From the NCBI RefSeq assembly GCF_036959255.1, contig NZ_JAWMTI010000008.1, forward strand, positions 62,001 to 126,000: 64,000 bases of DNA. The letters are read 5' to 3'. Below, in pieces: positions 36,447-44,170 of the stretch. The stretch's first letter is position 1. The number at the start of each line of letters is the position of its first letter. Source of the DNA: Olivibacter sp036959255. Its GTDB lineage: Bacteria; Bacteroidota; Bacteroidia; Sphingobacteriales; Sphingobacteriaceae. The notes under the pieces were generated by a model. That model was not told where the DNA came from, searched no databases, and saw nothing but the letters and a program-made list of their open reading frames with translations. Both the position numbers and the translations under genes were made by a program.

Positions 36447-37312
36447 TATTTCATATCTTTGGTGCGAATTTCTTCTAATACACCTGCTAACTTCTTTGAA
36501 TCTTTCGCGTAAGGTTCTAAATCAATAATCGATACTCTTCTGAATTCGACCGGATGACTTTCACTTTGTAAGGAAAAATAGCCGCTGCCCAATAATTTTC
36601 CATCTTGTTTCATTTTCGGGTCATAATTGCTGACACCACCACCGTTTATTGTTGGCTTGGTGTATACCATTACTGTATCACGGTTTATAACATGTTTGAT
36701 AATGGAATCTCCCAGCACCAAAACATCTGCGGTTACCCATTGATCTCCGGCGTAGGTCTTGGAACTTGAATTCAGGCAATGAGGTGTGAATTGTTCGTCT
36801 TTATAAACAACTTCTGTGCCTGGGGTGCATAGATTTCCGGTGCTTCTCTCTTCCTTTCCATTTCCACCAAGAAGTTGCGCTTCAAGGGAAATCGGAAAAT
36901 CTTGGTCCTTCAACATCGTATGTGGTTCCTGGCCATGAAGCATGATACCGCTATTTCTCCAGGCCCAGCCCTCACCACCTTTTGCTTGTTCTCCAACAAA
37001 CCGATACTCAACTCTTAATAAGTAATAAGAATAGGGCTTATTGTAAAAAATGTGGCCGTATTGTTGATCAAACTGATCATAACCTTCATACCCTACTTTA
37101 ATAACCCCGTCTTCCACCCGAAACGTGTTCGCATAATTTTCACCCACTTCATGTTTGGCAATCTTTATTGTCCAATCATTCAGATCCTTTCCGTTGAATA
37201 AATCAACCCAGGATGGTGCTTCTTCTTTACCTTCTTGTGATTGAATGTGTTGGCATGCCGATAGCGTTCCACCGATCAATGCACACATTCCTAATTGTAG
37301 TAATTTGTTCAT
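36446..37312 (-). CDS. DUF1080 (3-keto-disaccharide hydrolase-type) lipoprotein
   Basis: 288 aa with lipobox LSAC (about 17-20), so lipid-anchored in the envelope. PF06439 concanavalin-like domain across about 35-270, starting WVDLFNGKDLNDWTIK and containing YYLLRVEYRF, WRNSGIMLHGQEP and SLEAQLLGG. Family members cleave 3-keto-glycosides made by Gfo/Idh/MocA oxidases. Promoter with a perfect -7 and flanking repeats lies upstream. Exact substrate unknown. Confidence 0.88.
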   Translation of the reverse strand: MNKLLQLGMCALIGGTLSACQHIQSQEGKEEAPSWVDLFNGKDLNDWTIKIAKHEVGENYANTFRVEDGVIKVGYEGYDQFDQQYGHIFYNKPYSYYLLRVEYRFVGEQAKGGEGWAWRNSGIMLHGQEPHTMLKDQDFPISLEAQLLGGNGKEERSTGNLCTPGTEVVYKDEQFTPHCLNSSSKTYAGDQWVTADVLVLGDSIIKHVINRDTVMVYTKPTINGGGVSNYDPKMKQDGKLLGSGYFSLQSESHPVEFRRVSIIDLEPYAKDSKKLAGVLEEIRTKDMK

Positions 37313-37346
37313 CGTCTATAATTGAGTAAATTATGGCCTAAAATAG

Positions 37347-37354
37347 CAAACTTA
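37347..37354 (-). promoter_or_regulatory. -7 element of the DUF1080 gene
   Basis: On the minus strand reads TAAGTTTG, exact consensus, about 35 nt before the start. Just upstream lie an 8-bp inverted repeat (37358-37365, 37389-37396) and a CACTATA direct repeat (37366-37372, 37375-37381), which look operator-like. Confidence 0.6.
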
Positions 37355-37557
37355 GATGAATTTGCCACTATAGACACTATAAATGCTTGCAAATTCGCCA
37401 TTTTAATACCCTGATTTCTGCGGAAAAAAGGAAAAAATAAGAAATCTTTTTTGAAGGTGAAATCCTTACTATAGAGCGGATTTCCAGCCAAAATTTCCTA
37501 TATTAGTAAGCTATTTCACTAAACCTGAAAATCCTTTAAACCTTAACAATTGAAATT

Positions 37558-38259
37558 ATGGAGGAAACCTACACCAAAAGAATGCATTTAAAGCAATGGG
37601 CAGAACAGGACAGACCAAGAGAGAAACTATTGTTAAACGGTCGTCGTTTACTTAGTGATGCCGAGTTGATTGCCATTTTAATCGGCAGCGGATCAAAAGA
37701 AGAAACTGCCGTTGACCTTAGCAAACGAATTTTAAGTGATGTGGAAAATAATCTCAATGATTTAGCGAGGCTAACATTGGCAGATTTATGCAATTATAAA
37801 GGAATAGGGGAGGCGAAAGCGATCGCAATCACTGCCGCGTTAGAGTTGGGGAGGCGAAGAAGAGAGAATAAACCAATAGAAAAACCGCAAATTGGGAGCA
37901 GTGAAGATGCTTATCAAGTTTTGCAATCCGTCTATGCTGATTTATCACACGAGGAATTTTGGATTCTATTATTGAATACAAACAATAGAGTGATTGCAAA
38001 AGAATTGATCAGCAAAGGCGGCAGTGGTGTGGTAGCAGTCGATGCTAAAGTCGTATTTCAAGCAGTGTTGCAGGCTAAAGCAACCGGATTAATACTCAGC
38101 CATAACCATCCGTCAGGTGCATTGAAGCCAAGTACGGCGGATAAAAATCTAACAAGAAAGATTGTTGAAGGCGGTGAATTGTTGGATGTAAGAGTGCTGG
38201 ATCATTTAATTATTTCAGATGAAGGCTATTACAGTTTTTTGGATCATGGAGACATTTGA
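37558..38259 (+). CDS. radC: RadC family protein (JAMM/MPN+ domain)
   Basis: 233 aa. N-terminal helix-hairpin-helix region (about 60-95, LCNYKGIGEAKA) and C-terminal MPN+ domain with the metal motif SHNHPSGALKPSTAD (H182, H184, D195). This chromosomal, full-length form is a housekeeping gene of uncertain function; the old DNA-repair name is not supported by later work. Start at ATG 37558; an internal ATG at 37582 (MHLKQWAEQ) is an alternative. Confidence 0.92.
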   Translation: MEETYTKRMHLKQWAEQDRPREKLLLNGRRLLSDAELIAILIGSGSKEETAVDLSKRILSDVENNLNDLARLTLADLCNYKGIGEAKAIAITAALELGRRRRENKPIEKPQIGSSEDAYQVLQSVYADLSHEEFWILLLNTNNRVIAKELISKGGSGVVAVDAKVVFQAVLQAKATGLILSHNHPSGALKPSTADKNLTRKIVEGGELLDVRVLDHLIISDEGYYSFLDHGDI

Positions 38260-38313
38260 TGTTTTTCATGATCTGTCCTCTTTTCAAAAGTGCCTTGTCC
38301 AGGAAGGCTATTG

Positions 38314-38459
38314 AATTTCCGAGCTCATCAAGAATAGTCGAACTCGGGTTATTATAAAAATAAAAAATATGCTAAGTTTGCAACAATTTTTAGCGTTGCA
38401 ACGTTTGTACGACTTGTCATGAAATAGCCGCAGGTTTTTCATGCACCGGCTCGGAAATT
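38314..38459. repeat. Inverted repeat bracketing the pheT leader region
   Basis: AATTTCCGAGC (38314-38324) and GCTCGGAAATT (38449-38459) are perfect 11-bp inverted copies 124 bp apart. They enclose the -7 element at 38373 and the CGTTGCAACG palindrome (38394-38403). Confidence 0.45.
38373..38401 (+). promoter_or_regulatory. Putative pheT promoter with overlapping dyad
   Basis: -7 TAAGTTTG (38373-38380) is exact. TTGCAAC (38378-38384) and GTTGCAA (38395-38401) form a dyad over the expected transcription start. The leader would be about 150 nt. Confidence 0.55.
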
Positions 38460-38538
38460 TATCCAATCATATTTTAGCGGATTTATTTGAATGACCAACA
38501 ACGCGAATAGGAAAAGATTAAGAAAATAGACTACTTGC

Positions 38539-40938
38539 ATGAAGATATCTTACAATTGGCTGAAACAATTTATATCAACTGATAAAAGTCCAAATGAGCT
38601 CTCACAAATACTAACAGACATTGGTTTGGAGGTTGAAGGTGTTGAAGAAATCCAAAGTATTCCGGGAGGGTTAGCGGGTTTGGTTATAGGAGAGGTGAAG
38701 ACTTGCGAACAGCATCCTAATGCCGATCGGCTGCGGGTTACAACAGTTGACGTCGGAGAAGCGTCTTTATTGCATATTGTTTGCGGAGCGCCCAATGTCG
38801 CTGTCGGACAAAAAGTAGTGGTGGCAACGGTTGGCACAACGGTGTATCCGCTAGAAGGAGAACCCTTTAAAATCAACAAATCGAAAATCAGAGGAGAAGT
38901 TTCCGAAGGAATGATCTGTGCAGAAGATGAAATAGGATTGGGAAGATCACATGAAGGCATTCTTGTATTGCCGGCGGAAGCCCCTATTGGACAATTTGCC
39001 AGGGATTTCTTTGGGGTAAAGGACGATTATTGTTTTGAAATAGGTCTAACACCAAATCGAGCAGATGCGGCTTCTCACTTAGGAGTTGCCAGGGATATTG
39101 CAGCGTCTTTGCGGCAAGGAATAACACTCCCCGATATAAGCTCATTCAACGCAGGGATAGGCCATTCTGTGCCCGTTACCGTAGCTAATCACGATGCATG
39201 CAGGCGCTATTCTTCCCTAAGTATTCATGGTGTGAAAGTAGCCGATTCACCCGAATGGTTGCAAGAAAAACTGAAGGCCATTGGATTAAGGCCCATTAAT
39301 AATATTGTTGATGTCACCAATTATGTGCTTCACGAGATAGGACAGCCCTTACACGCATTTGACGAAGATAAGATAACAGGTAAGCATATTGTGGTGCGTA
39401 ATGCAGAAGAAGGTGAATCTTTTGTTACGTTAGATGATGTAAGACGTCAACTCTCCACGGAAGATCTTATGATCTGCGATGAGGAAAAACCCTTATGTAT
39501 TGCCGGTGTATTTGGCGGATTAAATTCAGGTGTTACCGATACGACAGTGAATGTGTTTTTAGAAAGCGCCTATTTTAATGCTGTTTCAATTAGAAAGTCG
39601 TCAAAACGGCATGGCCTGAAAACAGATGCGTCCTTCCGATTTGAACGGGGTACGGATCCTGATATTACTGTTTATGCACTTAAACGGGCTGCACTGTTAA
39701 TTCAGGAGGTTGCGGGCGGAAAAATAGCTTCTGATATATCAGATATTTATCCTGATCCGGTAAAACCTTTCATTTTTGAAGTAAATACCGCGCATGTTAG
39801 ACGTTTAATTGGTAAGGATATCGCAGATAAGGATATAATAGCTATTATTAAGGCTTTACAAATACAAGTTACAGAAGAAGAAACGGGTGTTTTGAAGGTT
39901 GAAGTTCCTCCTTACAAAGTCGATGTAACACGCGAAGTTGATATTATCGAAGAAGTCCTAAGGATTTACGGTTATAATAATATTGAAATGAAGCAGCAGA
40001 TCAAAGCCTCATTGAATACTGCTCCAAAGCCGGACAAGGAAGTGATACAGAATCTGGTAGCCGATACCCTAATCGCAAATGGGTTTATAGAGATTTTGTC
40101 AAACTCACTTACGAAACTTGCTTATGCCGATCAAGAAGATACCGCCGTTAAGATTTTAAATCCATTGAGTAGTGATTTGGACGTAATGCGACAAAACTTG
40201 CTGTTTTCAATGTTAGAAGCTATCGCCTATAATCAAAAAAGGAAACATGCAGACTTGAAATTGTTTGAATTTGGAAAAACCTATCATGTAATAGATGGTC
40301 TTTATGTAGAGGAACAACAATTAAGCCTATCTATGACAGGTGCTCAACAAACTCCGCAATGGAATCAGAATTCGAAGCCTGTTTCTTTTTATCACTTAAA
40401 GGCGGCCGTTGATGCGCTGGTAAAACGATTAAATATTCGTGATCTGCAAATCGAAGATGTAGATGGAAGCCATTTTTCGTATGGATTACAATATCTTAAA
40501 GGACAAAAGACGCTGGTTAAGTTTGGGGCGATTGCTTCAAAAGCCTTGAAAAAGGCAGATGTGAACGGTACAGTGTATTATGCTGTTTTCAATTGGGAGT
40601 TATTGTTAAAAGCTATCCGGAAAAATAAAATAACCTATAAAGAGGTGGCTAAGTTTCCGGCAGTCAGAAGAGACTTATCCTTGTTGATTGATAAACAGGT
40701 AGCATTCGAAACCTTGCAGCGTATCGCCGAGCGAACCGAACGTAAATTACTGAAGTCAGTGAACGTTTTTGATGTATATGTTGGCGATAAATTACCGGCC
40801 GGCAAGAAGTCCTACGCTTTAAGTTTTGAATTACAGGACGAGGAAAAAACCTTAACCGATAAACAAATTGATTCGGTGATACAAAAATTAATACTTAACT
40901 TTGAAAAAGAAGTAGGTGCGGAAATTAGAAAGGGGTAG
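38539..40938 (+). CDS. pheT: Phenylalanyl-tRNA synthetase beta subunit
   Basis: Charges tRNA-Phe together with PheS. 799 aa, standard. Domains in order: tRNA-binding EMAP/OB fold (about 40-155, VIGEVKTCEQHPNADRLRV), B3/B4 editing domain (about 210-380), B5 (about 405-475), the catalytic-core-like B6/B7, and the C-terminal FDX-ACB anticodon-binding domain (about 705-799, KFPAVRRDLSLLID). pheS is not adjacent, as is common in this phylum. Small genes follow at 24 bp, so pheT-coiled coil-zapA is probably one transcript. Confidence 0.96.
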   Translation: MKISYNWLKQFISTDKSPNELSQILTDIGLEVEGVEEIQSIPGGLAGLVIGEVKTCEQHPNADRLRVTTVDVGEASLLHIVCGAPNVAVGQKVVVATVGTTVYPLEGEPFKINKSKIRGEVSEGMICAEDEIGLGRSHEGILVLPAEAPIGQFARDFFGVKDDYCFEIGLTPNRADAASHLGVARDIAASLRQGITLPDISSFNAGIGHSVPVTVANHDACRRYSSLSIHGVKVADSPEWLQEKLKAIGLRPINNIVDVTNYVLHEIGQPLHAFDEDKITGKHIVVRNAEEGESFVTLDDVRRQLSTEDLMICDEEKPLCIAGVFGGLNSGVTDTTVNVFLESAYFNAVSIRKSSKRHGLKTDASFRFERGTDPDITVYALKRAALLIQEVAGGKIASDISDIYPDPVKPFIFEVNTAHVRRLIGKDIADKDIIAIIKALQIQVTEEETGVLKVEVPPYKVDVTREVDIIEEVLRIYGYNNIEMKQQIKASLNTAPKPDKEVIQNLVADTLIANGFIEILSNSLTKLAYADQEDTAVKILNPLSSDLDVMRQNLLFSMLEAIAYNQKRKHADLKLFEFGKTYHVIDGLYVEEQQLSLSMTGAQQTPQWNQNSKPVSFYHLKAAVDALVKRLNIRDLQIEDVDGSHFSYGLQYLKGQKTLVKFGAIASKALKKADVNGTVYYAVFNWELLLKAIRKNKITYKEVAKFPAVRRDLSLLIDKQVAFETLQRIAERTERKLLKSVNVFDVYVGDKLPAGKKSYALSFELQDEEKTLTDKQIDSVIQKLILNFEKEVGAEIRKG

Positions 40939-40962
40939 AAGCTAACAAAAAATGCTAAATAG

Positions 40963-41271
40963 ATGTCAACGGTTTCAGCGCAATTAGATAATGTTGTAGA
41001 GAAAACAACCAAACTGATTGAATTATGTTTATCTTTACAGGAAGAAAATGACATGCTTAAGTTGGAGAATCAATCCATAAAAGTGGCATTTGAGGCGTCG
41101 AAAGGTAAAAATAAAGATTTGGAAGAGAAGCTGAAAGCCTTAACGGTTGCTCGTTCGCTGGATAGTGTAACTGCGAAAAGTGGGGCCATTAATGAAAAAA
41201 CACTTGACATCAAGCAAAAAATTAACGATTTTGTGCGAGAAATAGATAAATGTATAGAGTTACTAAAATAA
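40963..41271 (+). CDS. Coiled-coil protein upstream of zapA
   Basis: 102 aa, almost wholly helical and heptad-patterned from about residue 10 to 60 (NVVEKTTKLIELCLSLQEEN) with a second helix at the end. No signal or membrane segment. Its place between pheT and zapA suggests a cell-division accessory, perhaps a ZapA/ZapB-like partner, but that is inference from position and from coiled-coil character only. Confidence 0.7.
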   Translation: MSTVSAQLDNVVEKTTKLIELCLSLQEENDMLKLENQSIKVAFEASKGKNKDLEEKLKALTVARSLDSVTAKSGAINEKTLDIKQKINDFVREIDKCIELLK

Positions 41272-41307
41272 AGGAACTCTAAGTATATAGTGAATCAAGC
41301 TCATTCT

Positions 41308-41598
41308 ATGGGAGATATTTCCATAAAAATAAATATTGCAGACAGGATATATCCTTTGCGGATAGAGATGGAGGAAGAAGAGATCATCCGTCATGCAGCG
41401 AAATTAATTAACGACCGTATAAAAGATCTACAAGAGAATTATGCGGTAAGAGATAAGCAAGATTTGCTTTCAATGGCTGTTTTGCACTATGCAACGGCTG
41501 CGCTGAAGGCAGAAAAAAAGGTGAGAGAGGAGGATACGGGAGTATCTGATAAAGTTTACCAATTAGACCAATTGCTATCGGAGTTTTTTAAAGATTGA
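41308..41598 (+). CDS. zapA: Cell division protein ZapA
   Basis: FtsZ-ring bundling protein. 96 aa from ATG 41308 (MGDISIKINIADRIYPL, a typical ZapA opening); an upstream GTG at 41290 would add six residues (102 aa) and cannot be excluded. ZapA-fold N-terminal strand-helix (about 1-45) then a long dimerising helix (YAVRDKQDLLSMAVLHYAT) to the end. A 6S-like RNA follows on the same strand. Confidence 0.85.
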   Translation: MGDISIKINIADRIYPLRIEMEEEEIIRHAAKLINDRIKDLQENYAVRDKQDLLSMAVLHYATAALKAEKKVREEDTGVSDKVYQLDQLLSEFFKD

Positions 41599-41631
41599 TT
41601 CGTTCTTTTAAATATAGAGCTATAAAGATTT

Positions 41632-41800
41632 AACCGCAGTTAATTCGGGTTTCACTATTTTTAAACTTAACACTTCAATATAAAGAAGCGTAAATAGACA
41701 TACTCCATTTTGCTTTCGCCATCTGGAGACAGTTAGTACGCTAAACCTGTATATAGAAGTTTAAAATAATTGGAACCTATTTTTAGCTGCGGTTTTTTTG
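41632..41800 (+). ncRNA. ssrS: Probable 6S RNA (6S-Flavo type)
   Basis: About 169 nt, no ORF. Long rod-like fold: closing stem ACCGCAG/CTGCGGT (41633-41639 with 41787-41793), then GGTTTC/GGAACC (41648-41653 with 41772-41777), a perfect 10-bp TTTTAAACTT/AAGTTTAAAA (41659-41668 with 41757-41766), a central asymmetric bubble, AGCGTA/TACGCT (41687-41692 with 41737-41742) and apical CTCCA/TGGAG (41703-41707 with 41724-41728). T7 tract after the closing stem ends it. Position after zapA is the classic 6S site. The 6S-Flavo family of Bacteroidota is the expected match. Confidence 0.75.
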
Positions 41801-41866
41801 TTTAAACCTGTGCGATCTCTCTGGAAGAGAAATGCCGGGTATATAGTACATAAGCAATCAGCGATT

Positions 41867-41902
41867 CTAGAACGGAAGATCATACGATCTCTTCTGTTCT
41901 AG
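41867..41902 (+). promoter_or_regulatory. Strong hairpin in the rny leader
   Basis: CTAGAAC (41867-41873) with GTTCTAG (41896-41902), continued inward by GAAGATC/GATC-C-TTC with one bulge, 4-nt loop. No T tract. 30 nt before the rny start; possible autoregulatory site for RNase Y. Confidence 0.5.
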
Positions 41903-41931
41903 TATCAACTAAATATATATATATAAACAAC

Positions 41932-43485
41932 ATGGAAATAATAATTTATGTGTTATTAGGTTTGGCTATTGGCGTATTGATCGGACGCTTTTTACTCCGT
42001 AGCTTACTTAAAAAGCAAGAAATTGCAGCACAGAATAAGGTTAAACGTATCTTAAAAGAGGCAGAGCAAGAAGCGGAAATGCTAAAGAAAAATCGTTTAT
42101 TGGAAGCGAAAGAAAAGTTTCTTCATTTAAAGGCTGAACATGAGCGCGAGGTTAACCAAAAAAATAATACGATCAATCAAAAAGAAAACTCACTTCGTCA
42201 GAAAGAGCAGTCACTTAATTCTAAATTAGAGCAGGTTAATCGCGAAAAACAAGAACTCGATAATGTCAAGAAGAATTTAGATCGCCAGATTGAGCTGAAC
42301 AACAAAAAACAAGATGAGGTAGAGCATTTAAAAACGCAGCATATCAAGCAGTTAGAAACAATTGCAGGCTTATCGGCAGATGAAGCGAAGGAACAGCTAG
42401 TAAATAATTTGAGAGAAGAGGCACGTTCCAAAGCGATGATCCAAATAAAAGATATTGTTGATGAAGCAAAACTAACTGCCAGTAAAGAAGCTAAAAAGGT
42501 CGTTATCCAAACGATACAGCGAACCGCCACCGAGAGCGCGATTGAAAATACAGTTTCGATATTCAATATCGAAAACGATGAAATTAAAGGACGTGTTATT
42601 GGTCGAGAAGGCCGAAATATCCGCGCCCTGGAAGCAGCCACCGGCGTGGAAATCATTGTTGATGATACACCTGAAGCTATTATTCTATCGGGTTTTGACC
42701 CGGTTAGAAGGGAGATAGCTCGACTTGCTTTGCACCGATTGGTAACGGATGGTCGTATTCATCCGGCCCGTATAGAAGAGGTTGTTGCAAAGACAAAAAA
42801 GCAAATCGAAGACGAAATCGTGGAGATTGGTGAACGTACCGTTATTGACCTGGGGATTCATGGTTTACATCCCGAGTTAATCCGCATGGTTGGTAGAATG
42901 CGTTATCGGTCCTCTTACGGACAAAATCTACTACAACACTCACGGGAAGTAGCCAACTTTTGCGCAACAATGGCTGCAGAGCTAGGACTAAATGTGAAAC
43001 TTGCAAAACGTGCCGGTTTATTGCACGATATCGGAAAAGTACCGGACGATAATCCTGAATTGCCACATGCCATATTAGGTATGCAACTGGCCGAGAAGTA
43101 CAAGGAACATCCCGAAGTATGCAATGCCATCGGTGCTCACCACGATGAAATTGAAATGACTTCGCTTATTTCTCCAATTGTACAGGCTTGCGATGCAATC
43201 TCAGGTGCACGACCAGGTGCACGGCGTGAGGTTGTAGAAAGCTACATTAAACGATTGAAAGAGTTAGAAGAACTGGCACTTTCTTATCCAGGTGTGGAGA
43301 AAACATTTGCAATCCAAGCCGGTAGAGAATTGCGTGTAGTTGTGGAAAGTGAGAAAGTAACCGACTCCCAAGCCGAAATATTGGCGGCTGATATTTCAAA
43401 TCGAATACAAACCGAGATGACATATCCCGGGCAGATTAAGGTTACGGTTATTCGGGAAACCAGATCAGTTTCTTTTGCAAAATAG
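41932..43485 (+). CDS. rny: Ribonuclease Y
   Basis: Membrane-anchored endoribonuclease that starts mRNA decay. 517 aa. N-terminal TM helix (3-24), long coiled coil (about 30-180), KH domain (about 205-270, GRVIGREGRNIRALEAATG) and HD hydrolase domain (about 330-430) with HSREVANF and AGLLHDIGK metal ligands. Complete and standard. The leader carries a strong hairpin. Confidence 0.96.
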   Translation: MEIIIYVLLGLAIGVLIGRFLLRSLLKKQEIAAQNKVKRILKEAEQEAEMLKKNRLLEAKEKFLHLKAEHEREVNQKNNTINQKENSLRQKEQSLNSKLEQVNREKQELDNVKKNLDRQIELNNKKQDEVEHLKTQHIKQLETIAGLSADEAKEQLVNNLREEARSKAMIQIKDIVDEAKLTASKEAKKVVIQTIQRTATESAIENTVSIFNIENDEIKGRVIGREGRNIRALEAATGVEIIVDDTPEAIILSGFDPVRREIARLALHRLVTDGRIHPARIEEVVAKTKKQIEDEIVEIGERTVIDLGIHGLHPELIRMVGRMRYRSSYGQNLLQHSREVANFCATMAAELGLNVKLAKRAGLLHDIGKVPDDNPELPHAILGMQLAEKYKEHPEVCNAIGAHHDEIEMTSLISPIVQACDAISGARPGARREVVESYIKRLKELEELALSYPGVEKTFAIQAGRELRVVVESEKVTDSQAEILAADISNRIQTEMTYPGQIKVTVIRETRSVSFAK

Positions 43486-43496
43486 ATAACAGATGA

Positions 43497-43526
43497 CAAA
43501 ATGAGGGCTGAAAAGCCCCCATTTTG
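43497..43526 (+). terminator. Hairpin after rny
   Basis: 13-nt arms (43497-43509 with 43514-43526, one mismatch) closed by a GAAA tetraloop. It lacks a following T tract, so it may stabilise the mRNA 3' end rather than terminate. Confidence 0.45.
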
Positions 43527-43552
43527 AACAGCACAGCATCAAATTAAAGCTT

Positions 43553-44047
43553 ATGTCAAAACAGCGGCCAATTGATCTTTATTTTGAACAATATGCTGAA
43601 CATCATCAGCACCCAACCAATAAACTGATACATTGGATTTGTGTTCCGCTCATTACCTTCAGCATTTCCGGATTGATTTGGTTCATTCCCTTTCCTCATC
43701 TTGATTTTTTAGGTCGATATAACGGCTTTATTAATTGGTTTACCATTGTAATGGCCCTCGTGGTATACTACTATCTCCGTCTGGCACCTACATTATCCTA
43801 TGCGATGCTCTTCAGCTTCGGTGTTTTTAGTTATATTATTGTACAATTGGAGTATTGGGAGAAAGCAGGCGGCCCGGCCCCTTGGTTGGTATGCCTTGTC
43901 ATTTTTGTTATCGCTTGGATCGGGCAATTCATCGGTCATAAAATAGAGGGTAAAAAGCCCTCATTTTTAACAGATGTAAAATTTCTGCTGATCGGGCCCG
44001 TATGGCTATGGCATTTTATTTTTAGAAAACTGCGGATACCTTATTGA
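43553..44047 (+). CDS. DUF962 / Mpo1-like membrane protein
   Basis: 164 aa with four hydrophobic helices. Starts RPIDLYFEQYAEHHQHPTNK, the family's conserved His-containing N-terminus, with a second conserved HKIEGKKPSF. The yeast homologue Mpo1 is an Fe-dependent 2-hydroxy fatty acid dioxygenase; the bacterial role is unknown. Bacteroidota make sphingolipids and hydroxy fatty acids, which would fit, as inference. Follows rny by 67 bp. Confidence 0.85.
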   Translation: MSKQRPIDLYFEQYAEHHQHPTNKLIHWICVPLITFSISGLIWFIPFPHLDFLGRYNGFINWFTIVMALVVYYYLRLAPTLSYAMLFSFGVFSYIIVQLEYWEKAGGPAPWLVCLVIFVIAWIGQFIGHKIEGKKPSFLTDVKFLLIGPVWLWHFIFRKLRIPY

Positions 44048-44075
44048 AGTTTAAGGTATTAGCTATTCAGTTTTT

Positions 44076-44103
44076 AACAACCAACAACCAACAACCAACA
44101 ACG
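44076..44103. repeat. Heptanucleotide tandem repeat
   Basis: Four tandem copies of AACAACC (the last with one change) in the spacer before the glycosyltransferase gene. A candidate slipped-strand or strain-variable tract. Confidence 0.75.
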
Positions 44104-44170
44104 AATTTTGGTTACAAATACTTAACTTTAACCTAACTAAAACATTAAGTAGAGTACTTATCATTATCAA

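Noticed and set aside
38260..38538. tRNA gene or T-box before pheT
   Set aside because: No TPsiC-like GTTCRANTC segment with acceptor pairing and no T-box TGG specifier/antiterminator pattern.
42198..42656. 152-aa minus-strand ORF inside rny
   Set aside because: Antisense shadow of coiled-coil and KH codons; no start signal or homology pattern.
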